Under the pieces are notes generated by a model. It saw only the letters and a program-made list of their open reading frames with translations, was not told the DNA's origin and did no database searches. Below, one piece after another: positions 34,531-45,100 of a stretch of 64,000 bases of DNA. This stretch comes from Panicum virgatum (Eukaryota > Streptophyta > Magnoliopsida > Poales > Poaceae): the NCBI RefSeq assembly GCF_016808335.1, contig NC_053143.1:53475441-53539440 (forward strand). Reading direction: 5' to 3'. The position numbers were made by a program, and so were the translations under genes. The number at the start of each line of letters is the position of its first letter. Positions within the stretch are counted from its first letter, which is position 1.

Positions 34531-35854
34531 GCATTGTCAAAGCAGGCCCAAGATAGGTACAGTGTCGTCAAGAGGGTTAAAAATAGGCTCTCTAGAGCAG
34601 GTGCCAACACCAAGGGGCAGGTGGGTACCCTCTCCTACGTTGATGAGAGACCGAGAGGATTCCATTTCCACACCTCCACTTCCCAACCCAACCCAACTGG
34701 AGCAGGATTGCTTCAGCTCGTGGAACTCAGGCAGCCGAGGTCGCTGTAGTACAGCCCGTGTGACGCCGACCGGTGGGCCCCGGTGCCGAGCCAATCAGTC
34801 AGGCAGACGATGCCATACGTACACGGTACGCCTCCGCCATGGCCCATACCGCACGTACAGTACAGGGCCTCCTGTAGCCAAGCAGTTGGCAATGGCCATG
34901 GTCCATGGACGAGCTTGAGTGAAGCAGACTGGATCGAGGGATGGGAGTGATGGATGATGATGACTGGTACCAGGCTAGCTAGCTGTGTGTCTACTCTTAT
35001 CCGCTATGATCCGTCGGGCAAGTTGGGTGCGTGATGGGGTCGACGCCTGATGCTTGCCAGATCGGTGATCAGGTCAGTTGACCATCCGTCAGTCTCGTGT
35101 AGGAGCATGAATTTGTGAATTGTGCTCACGGCTCCAGCTTTCTGCCTGCCTGCCGCCGCCGAGAGGTGATGCTGCATTGCATTGCATTGTCGATGGAGAG
35201 TTTTGGGTTGGGGGACAGAAGAACGTCGCTCTCCATGAATCTGTTGGGTTGGATAGAATCATATCAGAAGCAGATGGTTAGCACAAGTTTGCCACAAGAA
35301 AAGAAAAGAAAAAAAAGAACTTGAATACGTTATTTTTGTTTGGATGTATTTATCCTTCCATTCCAAGAAGCTGCAGCATCGCCGCATACACCGTTCTTGT
35401 AAATCTGTGCAAAAAAAGGAAAAAAATGTTTTTTTGAGGAATCAGTGCAAATAATTTTTTTGAGATTATTAGTGCAAATAATTGATAAAGAAAAACCCTG
35501 ATGCTCGTTTCATTCAGACGGATATCAGGCCCAGCCCAACTAAAGTTGGTTGGCGTTGTTAAAAGCAAGGTAAGGCCCAGTGATGTTAGGCTAGCCCGTC
35601 TATTCGGCCCAAGCCAAATCCCGAGCACAGAACTTCGTTTCCGTCAGAGGGAGAGAGCGCTCTAAAAACTCGTGCTCATGTACACGCCAATCCCGATAAA
35701 AAAAGAAGAAGCATGAGCGCCAATAGTACACGCCAGTGATGTTAGGATTATTTTTTTCTGCTAAACTTTAGCTCTCAAAATAACTTTTGACTATTTCTCC
35801 AAACAAGATCAAAATCATGCCCTTTACTACTTGAAGTTGCATACATGCTCGTTC
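34531..35854. other. Intergenic region, no gene seen
   Basis: Mixed-composition DNA with short frames only. The phrase cagtgatgttagg occurs twice (near 35578 and 35731), a sign of an old local repeat. No exon or transposon end was recognised. Confidence 0.4.
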
Positions 35855-35972
35855 TATATATAGGTGTTGGTAGACAAGATGCCTTATGCAGCTGGCTAGT
35901 GTTATCGGGGAAAAGTTTGTGGATCAAGGTTCAAATCCTTAGATCACATTATTTTTATATATAGGTGCTGGT
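35855..35972 (+). mobile_element. Tiny tRNA-like retro-insertion (SINE-like remnant)
   Basis: An 84 bp insert (35872-35955) is flanked by 17 bp direct repeats tatatataggtgttggt and tatatataggtgctggt that differ at one base. It contains TGGCTAGTG (35893-35901), like a pol III A box, and GGTTCAAATCC (35928-35938), like a B box. The length of the flanking repeat and the promoter boxes suit a tRNA-derived SINE head or a reverse-transcribed tRNA fragment. It does not fold into a clear tRNA cloverleaf by eye. Confidence 0.5.
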
Positions 35973-36577
35973 GCTTGGACGTACAATCATTAAATTTATT
36001 ATTTGTTTTTAGTTAAATAAATTATTTTTATCATTGTTTACTTCAGCAATGCATATTCCTATCTCATCATGAATTTACATGTGGCCTATATGGATGTAGA
36101 AACGCATAATTTCAGAAAGAATTTCGCAAGTTCCCAACAGAACAAGCTTCAAGCTTTCGCCAAAAAAAAAAAAACTTCAGGCGAGACGGAGCTGCTTCTA
36201 GCAGCTAATGGATCAGTAGACGACCAGACAGCTCGAGTGCTCGACCGATCCTGGAAAGCGAAAGACCAAAACGCCCCCCACAAAATCACCTGATGCTACG
36301 ACAAGCTGCCTCTCCAGCCACTTCTCATTTCTTTCACCAGGTTCCTCCAGACTACACGACCTGGCATCAGCCACCACCACCAGAGCAACATCAGATGAGG
36401 TTCTGCAAATATTTTCTCTGTATCATTCGATTGCCTCTTACAAACTTTTGTTCCTTCTCTCCCATCTCTGATCTCCTTTTTAGAAACAAATAGCATCTGA
36501 ATTTACTTGTTAGCCGTCTCGGATCACTGATACAGTCAGAGCAGGAGAGGGCGGATAAGCCTGCAGCAGGAGCAACC

Positions 36578-37359
36578 ATGAGCACCATGAAGTTCTGCCG
36601 GGAATGGTGAGCTGATTGATGGCCGATTGATTCATATGTTCAGCCAGTTAACCCCTTTCCTGATTGTTTTTTTCCCCAAGAGGTGATTTGTTCATGAACA
36701 AAGCTCTCTGTTTTTTTAATGGGTGCATGGATGCAGAAACAACATACTGTACCCCAAGGAGGACAGGGAGAACAAGGTGCTTCTCTATGCCTGCAGGAAC
36801 TGTGATAATCAGGTTACCTGATTCTCCATCCATATTTACCTTTCCCTAATCCATTATCTGCTCAAAGATTTGATATTATCTTTCAAATTCCGCAAAACTA
36901 CTAACTTTTAGGTCCAGAGCATCTGAATTTAAGAGCAGTCACTTTGAAGTCTGAACTTGTTCTCAATGTCGTGGCCCTGCAAGTACCCTGTCTGAAACTC
37001 TGCTCTCTGCAGGAGGTGTCCCTCAGCAACTGAGTGTACCGGAACGTGGTTGACCACGCCGCCCGCGAGTTCACGCAGGTGCTCTTCGAGGACGTCGCCT
37101 CCGACCCCACCCTACCGCGCACCAAGTCCGTCCGCTGCGCCGCCTGCGGCCACGGCGAGGCCGTCTTCTTCCAGGTCAGCACCATGTGTGATGCCTGTCT
37201 TCTTCAGTTTGTTCAGAGTTTCATAGTCCCGGCCTGACCTGACAGCCACCACCACCATGCTTTGATTCGTTGGCGCAGGCGACGGCGAGGGGCGAGGAAG
37301 GCATGACGGTCTTCTTCGTCTGCTGCAACCCCAGCTGCGGCCACCGTTGGAGGGACTGA
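36578..37359 (+). pseudogene. RNA polymerase subunit 9 (RPB9-like) copy with two TGA codons
   Basis: RPB9 is a small two-zinc-ribbon subunit of RNA polymerase II and its plant relatives Pol IV and V. Exons: 36578-36606 (MSTMKFCRE), 36737-36812 (NNILY-type start, then [20 protein letters not shown]), 37013-37174 (VYRNVVDHAAREFTQVLFED ... VRCAACGHGEAVFFQ) and 37279-37359 (GEEGMTVFFVCCNPSCGHRW, RD, stop). All junctions are GT-AG and all phases agree. Two codons where the family has Cys read TGA: one split across the exon 1/2 junction (36605-36606 plus 36737), which would be a zinc ligand, and one at 37031-37033. Retained introns show this is a duplicated or decayed gene, not a processed copy. 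It should yield no full-length protein unless the reference base calls are wrong. Confidence 0.82.
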
Positions 37360-38030
37360 AATGGTGACCAGATGCTTCAGCTGGTTGCTGCAGGAGAACA
37401 AAAACTTCATCGAATGGATTGTAACTTGCAGCAAGAGATTCATGGTTTGCTTCTTGTGTCGTGGTTCAGGAAATGGTAATCAGTTGACGGAATTCAGAAC
37501 TCATGCTAAGATTCCGGGATCGATGACATGACTAGTTGAGTAGGAAATTTGTTCAGTCGCAGAGCTTTGTGCCCGCTCCATGTCTGGCCAGGCATCACCC
37601 GGCCGGTCCCTTCGCCTCTGGAGTCCGGAAATGGGCAGCTGCAGGGCCGTGGCCATGGCTAGATGCAAGCAGGTGCGGCGATGAGTCCTCCAGGAATAAG
37701 GGGATGGAAATGAGGTGCGGCCGGATTGCGGTGCTGCTCCAGCGAGCGGCGCGCGGCATCAGGCAGATGCGGTGTTTCTTGTCAGAACAGACACAGCCAC
37801 GTTGGCCGCCTCTTTGGGCTCCGAGCACCGCCAGTCCACGCTATCTGATGAGCACCATCAGTTCTGCCACGCGTAGCGCTTCCTACCGTTGAGCTCCACC
37901 TCGACACGTAGACACAATAGCTCAAGCAAGCAAGCTCTGCGCCATCTTCCTTCACAAATCCATTGGCCACATGCTTGGTCGAGCGCGCAATAGTGATTGT
38001 GACGCGCCACGATTCAAATTTTTTTGTGCG
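37360..38030. other. Intergenic region after the RPB9-like pseudogene
   Basis: Moderately GC-rich DNA without a supported exon. Open frames at 37536-37892 and in the opposite strand are unconserved to my eye. Confidence 0.4.
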
Positions 38031-38031
38031 G

Positions 38032-38297
38032 TGTTAATACTAATTAAAAATATTAAATATAGACTAATTAGAAGTATTAAATATAAATTAATTATAAAAT
38101 TAATTGCATAAATGTAGGCTAATTGATGAGATGGACATATTAAGCCTAATTAATCCATTATTAGTAAATACTTATACTGTCGCACAACATGGTCAAATCA
38201 TAGGCTAACTAGACTTAATATATTTGTCTCGCGAATTAGTCTCCATTTATGCAATTGATTTTTAGTCTATATTTAATATTTCTAATTTGTATCCAAA
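38032..38297. mobile_element. AT-rich foldback MITE
   Basis: The left arm (aatattaaatatagactaat, aattgcataaatg, catattaagcctaatta) pairs with the right arm (attagtctccatttatgcaatt, agtctatatttaatattt) around a centre near 38165. The interior phrase tgtcgcacaacatggtcaaatcat lacks a partner. No coding capacity. Confidence 0.75.
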
Positions 38298-38412
38298 TAT
38301 CCGATGTGATAGGAAGTAAAGTTTAGTTGGGGGTATGAAACACCCCCAAAGATTGCATCCGAAAACGACAAGTTCGAATTGCGAGCTCTAATTGCCGCTT
38401 AAACTATGACTT

Positions 38413-38653
38413 ACTCCCTCCATCTTGAAAAGAATGCAATTTTAGCTGCCTGGACAAGTATTTGTCCAGATGCATAGTCAAAATTGTATTTAAATTATTA
38501 CTTACTTCCTTCGCCCCAATAATAATGCAATTTTGGATGATCTAGGTAAGTGTTTGTCTAGATGCTTAGTTAGAATTGTATTTATTTTAGGACGGATAAA
38601 TGTTTGTCTAGATGCTTAGTTAAAATTATATTTATTTTAGGGCAGAAGGAGTA
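38413..38653. mobile_element. Stowaway-like MITE with internal duplication
   Basis: The left end TACTCCCTCC and the right end GGCAGAAGGAGTA are inverted. The interior phrase gtttgtctagatgcttagtta occurs twice (near 38550 and 38605) and a variant once more near 38450, so the element has been internally duplicated or nested. Confidence 0.65.
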
Positions 38654-38891
38654 TTTTTTATAAAAAAATTAATAATGATCTCATGTTTTACCAAAATAAG
38701 GGTACCATTTTTTTCTGAGAAAAAAGTACTCATCAGCCGTAAATGAAAAATGAGTACCACCACCAACTTCCTGTACTGTTTTGAAAAGAAAAAAAAAATC
38801 TCAACTGTAATAGCGAGCGACAGACATGAAAAGGAGACTGGCTCCTCAGCTAGGTGGGGTTTTCTCTGCCAGAAGGGGCAGGGCCGATCGC

Positions 38892-39060
38892 ATTGAGATT
38901 CAGTGACTTCTGAAGGCAAGTCAAGTCACTGAGTACTGTAGCGGTGACTTATCATTCTTTGAGAGCCGTCCATTTCGTGATCGACGGTGAGATCTGTGTA
39001 AACAGTATCCGTGCTACAGTATTAAACCGTATCCGCGGTAGGATTGAGATTCAGTGACTT
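38892..39060. repeat. 18 bp direct repeats with a hairpin upstream of the unknown gene
   Basis: The 18-mer attgagattcagtgactt occurs at 38892-38909 and 39043-39060, 62 bases before the start codon at 39122. A 10 bp perfect inverted repeat (tcagtgactt at 38900-38909 and aagtcactga at 38923-38932) makes a hairpin at the left copy. The 133 bp between could be a small insertion with its target duplication. Confidence 0.7.
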
Positions 39061-39121
39061 GCCGGGCCGATCAAGCCGCGCAGAGGAGAGATCGACCCCC
39101 GGCCCCCACCTCGGGGCGGCG

Positions 39122-42100
39122 ATGGCCGCCGGCGACACCGCGACGGTCTTCCTGGAGACGACCCTCGGCACCCGCATCGTCGTCTCCTTCCCCGCCGGCG
39201 CTACCACCGTCGCCGACCTCAAGGGTGCGTGCCTCTCCATCTCCTCCCCATTCTCTAGAAAAAAAAATCCGCATTTTTCTTTATTTGCTTCTCGCTTGCT
39301 GCGATTCTACGCAAATCGATCTCCTTCCCCCCACGAATTTGTAAGAAATCTTCAAATTTTGTGCGGCGTGGTTGGAAAACTCACGAGCTGAAAACCCCAT
39401 TCCCCCAAATTGTACGCGCAGGCCGAGTGAGCGCGGAGCACGCCGCCTGTTTCCCCCGCACCGGGCCAATCGCCGTCACGTCCTTGCAGGTATGGTGCCT
39501 GCCGCAATGACAATGCGGATGTGCAAAGGCTCAATCTTTGGCTGCCAATTTCGTTTCGGTTGCCTTGTTCGTGAAATTTGGGTGAATCCCGTTGCGGGGA
39601 ATTTCGTTTCCTTTGGTTTCATCCATTGGCCGCTGCTTCGTTTTGCAGGTTAAGCTCGATGGCTCCTGGTTTCAGCTCACCGATTCTATGCCTGTGCGAG
39701 CTGCTTTCGAGTGGGTTAAGGGGCCCTGGCGCCTCCTGGCTGAGGCTCATGAGCTTCGCTCTCATCCGCTTGCTCGCAAGGATGCCAAGTGTGGAACTAG
39801 TGATGCTGAACCAAGTGCTGGCCGTCCTCTCATCTCCGAGAACCCCACGCAGACGCAGTACTTGTTGCCTCCTGCAGGGTCTCAGGGAGGTGTCAGTCTT
39901 GCCTCTGGTGGTGGCGTCAGTGACACCCCACAGATAAATCAGCAGGATAAACCTCAGGAAGGTGATGAGCATGCCTTGGGTCAGGGCAAAGATGGAACTA
40001 CCATGCCACAGAAAAGTTCAGATCTTGATTTAGCCGCAGGCGACAGTGACACCCTACTGCCGAACCAGGAGGACAAACCTCAGGAATGTCTTGATCTTGC
40101 CTCTGGTCAGATCGAGGATGGAATTACCATGCCTCAAGAAAGTTCAGATATTGATTTAGCTACAGGCAACAGTGGCACCCCACTGGCAAACCAGGAGGAC
40201 AAACCTCAGGGATGTGTTGAGCATGCCTCCGGTCAGCTCGAAGATGGAATTACCATGCCTCAAGAAAGTTCAGATATTGATTTAGCCACAGGCGACAATG
40301 GTACCCCACTGGCAAACCAGGAGGACAAACCTCAGGAATGTGTTGAGCATGCCTCCGGTCAGCTCGAAGATGGAATTACCATGCCTCAAGAAAGTTCAGA
40401 TATTGATTTAGCCACAGGCGACAATGGCACCCCACTGGCAAACCAGGACAAACCTCAGGAATGTGTTGGGCATGCCTCCAGTCAGCTCGAAGATGGAATT
40501 TCCATGGCTCAAGAAAGTTCAGATATTAATTTAGCCACAGGAGACAGTGGCACCCCACTGGCAAACCAGGAGGACAAACCTCAGGAATGTGCTGAGCATG
40601 CTTCCGGCCAGCTCGAAGATGAAATCATCACGCCTCAAAAAAGTTCAGATTTTGACTTAGCAGCAGGCGACAGTGACGCCCCACCAATGAACCAGCAGGA
40701 CAAATCTCATGATGCTGTTGACCATGCCTCTGTTCAGAGTGAAGATAAGCCTACCATGCATCAAGAAAGTTCAGACCTTGGTGCAGCAGTAGGCAAAGGG
40801 AATGGTCCTGTTGGGGGTCAACAAAAGGACATCATCACAGAACTAAGAGGGAAGAAACGTGTTAGGGAGGAAGATAAAGCCAATGAAAGCATCGTTGTAA
40901 ACTGTGGTGACAATCTTTCCTCTCTTGCTAACTCCACTTGTAATGCTGAATTATCTAAGAAAAAGAGTTGTGTGACTGAGCAAGCAAAATTGAACAGTGT
41001 CCCCTTGCAATATGATTTGGAAGACCATTCACATGGTTTGGGGGAAAATCCCTCTGGTGGCCAGAAGGAGACCTCGACAGCTAGTGTGCATAATGTTGAA
41101 AGCAGAAACAATGAATCAGATATCCCACCTGGGATTGAGTCCATGGAAAGAGGAAAGTCTTCAGACAGAGAAGTGAAGACAAATAGAGGTGACGAGGAAC
41201 CACGGATAGCTGGATGTGGTGGTGAAAGCAGCTGCAAAAGAACAGATGATCCACACTGTGTTGAATCGATGAAAGAAGATGTCAAGGGGCCAGTTTCCAA
41301 TAGCCATTGTCATGACAAAGGGAAAAATGAAGGAGCCACATCAGATGATAACATAGAACGGATTTGTTTCAGAAGAAGGCACAAGCGGATTGTTGTGCGC
41401 AAAGTGCCTATAAGCAAGGCAATAAAGATATATCCTATCAGGTAAATCTGCTCTTTCCTTGAGATATAATGTGCTTATGGCTGTACACCAATAGTTTACT
41501 ACATCAAGTAGTTAGAATATCTTATGTTTCTGCCCCATAAATGATCTTAAAAGCGAGCAATATAATTTTCAAACTATTATGAAAAGTTCTTGTACTTTAA
41601 TGTTGAGCATGCAACCAGAGTCAATTCTATTCATGTACATACAAAATTATGGTTTAGGCGTCTTTCTCCCACCTGGAAGTTCTCGAATGCTTCAAATTTC
41701 ATCATGTGTTTGGCTTCATGTTGATATAGGTGAACTGATCATGTTTTGATAGCCCTATTTGGACGCAGTGGTTTGAAGCTTAGTTCCAAGTGGAATTACT
41801 AGTTTAATAAACTAGGCATATTATAAGGGATATATAACTGTTTGAACTTTGAAGTAAAACTGTGAATAAATTCTGTGTTAAACTAAGTGTACAAAATGCA
41901 CGAACGAGGTAGCAGGGATGGTATGGGTAGGAATTCATTGAATTCTTTGCTAATGTGTTATGCAAAGTGATAAGTTAGTTTAGCAAGTTATCTAGTCTGT
42001 TTGAATAATCCTAGTTGGTTGTCTATTTCCTAGTTTCTTAATTAGCTAGATGACACCTCTTAGATAAAGGTAGCCTAGTTTTTCTCAGGGGGTGAAGCAA

Positions 42101-45100
42101 ATTGATCAAAGTTATCTGAAGGACCAGCATGGTCAGAGCCTCTTGGCGTAGTCACAAGCCCTGTTGATGAGGGCGACTGACACCATTATGTTCCACCAAT
42201 ACACCACCACCACCACCACCACCATTACTGATCTGCTGCCCTAATAAATGTGTATGAAATGTTGTAATGAAACATTAATGATATTTTTGCTGGCAAGTTG
42301 GGTAGGCTAGTTTGGGCACAGACTGAATTACCAAATGAGCCCTTTGAGAACACTTGCAAATTGAAAGACAAGCAAGGGAACTGCATTGTAAAGAGCTTCT
42401 GTATTGGGAAGGAAGGTTTACATGTGTAGTAGCATTGTCCTTTTGTAACTAGAAGTACCCTTTTGTCCCTAAATGTTATAGTAGTAATACTGAAGATATT
42501 CTGTTTATGGGGCTAGTAGTTCTACAGATGCTTATAAGGAATGGTCCACCAAATGCAACAAAAAATCTGGTATCGAACAACCAATGCATGTCAGACTGTA
42601 TTCGAGGAAAAAATAGGTGGCAGTCAGGTCTATGCTATGGTCGGCGTCACGTATGAGAGAAGGAGGCCGCGACGTGGTTAAGGGCGCGGCTAGGGGCGCG
42701 CACCAAGCGGCCGTGACTTCCGCACCAGCTCTGGATTCCAGCGATCGGTTGAGTAATTGTAGGAGATGATTTGTTTCCTTGTTAGATAATTTGTTGCCTA
42801 GTTTGTTACCATGTGCCTATAAGGCCTAAACTTGTGGTCAATGGATAAACCAGCTGGAGATTGAGATCAATCTCTCCCGCTCTCTCTGCCTTCCACGCAT
42901 CGCACCCACACGCCCACGCTGGACGCCGGGCAACCGATCGGCGTCTAGCAGCGCCGCCGCCAGGCCAGACGGCCTCGTCCTCCTCCCACCCACGATTACT
43001 TCCTTCGCAGTCGCTACGCCTCTGACAATCTGGTATCAGGGATGTCCAGCTCGATGCCTGCTAGCTCCGTTGATGCCACCACCACCTCCGCACCACCCTC
43101 CTCCACGCCCATCACCGCGCCGCCGCCCACTGCTGGTTTTGATACCCTGGCCGCGGCCATCTATGGCTTGCAGCGCCATGTGGGTCAACTAGCGACCCGT
43201 CTCTCCGTTCGGGACGGACCCCGGGAGTCGCCGCCGCCGTCGTACATGCCGTACGGCCTTCCGGGGTACGGCGGCATTCCTGCGCTCGGCCTCCACGGCG
43301 CCGGGCACGTTGCCTCCGCGCCGCCCGCGTCGTTCGTCGTGGTGCACGCCGAGGGGTCGACTTCGCTCCCTCACCCGTCCACAGCGGTGCCTATAACGCA
43401 AATCGCGTTCCCGCACTCGCCGTCCCCGATTCCCAACCTCGACGACCCCTCCCCGTACATGCCGTCATACGACGGCCACGCGGACACGCTGGGGGTGCCG
43501 TGCTACCACAAGCTCTCCTTCCCGACCTATGACGACAAGGAAGATCCCTTGGGATGGCTGAGCAAGTGCGACCACTTCTTCCGCGCCCAGCGCACGCCTG
43601 ACGGCGACAAGGTGTGGCTCGCCTCGTTCCACATGAGCGGCGTGGCCTAGCACTGGTACTTCATGCTGGAACGCAACGGCGGCGACGTGAGCAACATCAC
43701 ATGGCCCTCATTCAAAGCGCTGTGCCAACAGCGTTTTGGGCCCGCTCTCGGTACCAACCACCTCTCCGACTTGGCGCGCCTTCCGTTCCCAGGCACGGTG
43801 GTGGGCTGCGTCGAGGCATTCCTGAGCCGGATGGCCCACGCCGGTCCGCTGTCCCCGTTGCAGCAGGTTCAGCTCTTCACCGGTGGCCTTCTGGATCCGA
43901 TCCGCATCGACGTCGAGCTCCAGGCGCCGACCGATCTGCAGCGCGCCATGGGGTTGGCCCGGGCCAACGAGCGCCGCGCCGCGGCTCTCACTGGCGCGGG
44001 AACCGTCCGCGCGCAACGCCGGACTCCGCGCCCCCAGCCCCTACCGTTGCCATCGCCGCCGATCGCGTCTCCGACCCCGGCACCAGCCACGACGACGATC
44101 TAGGCCCCGCCGCGCCCACTCCGCCGTCTCTCACCGGCGGAGATGGCCGAACGCCGCTGCCAGGGTTTGTGCTTCAACTGCGACGAGCAGTACGTGCGCG
44201 GTCACAAGTGCCAGCGACTCTTCTACCTCGAGGTCACGGACGACGACGACGACACTGACCTGCCGGAGGAGACCGCGCACCAGGAGGAGCCGCCGCCGCT
44301 GATCTCGCTGCATGCGATCACCGGCATCCGCTCGGCCGACACCATGCATATCCGTGTCGCCATCGGCCCCCATGTGCTCACGGCCCTCCTCGACTCCGGT
44401 TCGATGACTCCAGCGGCGCTCGGGTGACTGTCGCCAACGGGGACCGCGTCACCTGCCGTGGCGTCGCGCGCAACGTCGCCATACGCGTCGACGACGACCA
44501 CTTCCAGGTGGACTACTACGTGATCCCCCTCGACTGCTACGACTTGGTCCTTGGGGTGCAGTTCCTGCGTACCCTGGGGCCCATCCCGTGGCGTACCTCT
44601 GCCTGGCGTTCTGGCACCGGGACCGGCGTGTCATGTGGCACGGCCTCGGCTCGCCCCGCCAGGCCGACCAGGCGCAGCACCGCCTCCACGCCGTGCGCGC
44701 CACCGACGCAGACCTCCTCGACCGCCTGCTCGACTCCTTCGAGGACGTGTTCGCCACGCCGACGGGTCTACCGCCTCGCCGGGACTGCGACCACCGCATA
44801 CACCTTCCGCCGGGCGCCACACCGGTCGCGGTCCGGCCCTACCGCTACCCTCAGCTCCAGAAGGATGAGCTGGAGGCTCAGTGCAACGCCATGCTGGAGC
44901 AAGTTATCATCCGGCCCAGCACGTCGCCGTTCTCCGCCCCGGTACTCCTCGTGCGCAAGGCCGACGGCACGTGGAGTTTCTGCGTCGACTACCGTGCCTT
45001 GAACGAGTGCACGGTGAAGGACAAGTTCCCGATCCCAGTGGTCGAGGAACTCCTCGACGAGCTGCATGACGCGCGCTTCTTCACCAAGCTGGATCTGCGC

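Noticed and set aside
35872..35955. A functional tRNA gene
   Set aside because: Pol III-like boxes are present but no acceptor stem or cloverleaf can be formed by eye, and it sits between target-duplication-like repeats.
36605..37033. TGA read as selenocysteine in the RPB9-like gene
   Set aside because: Land plants lack the selenocysteine insertion machinery and the family uses Cys for zinc, so nonsense mutation or base error is the simpler reading.
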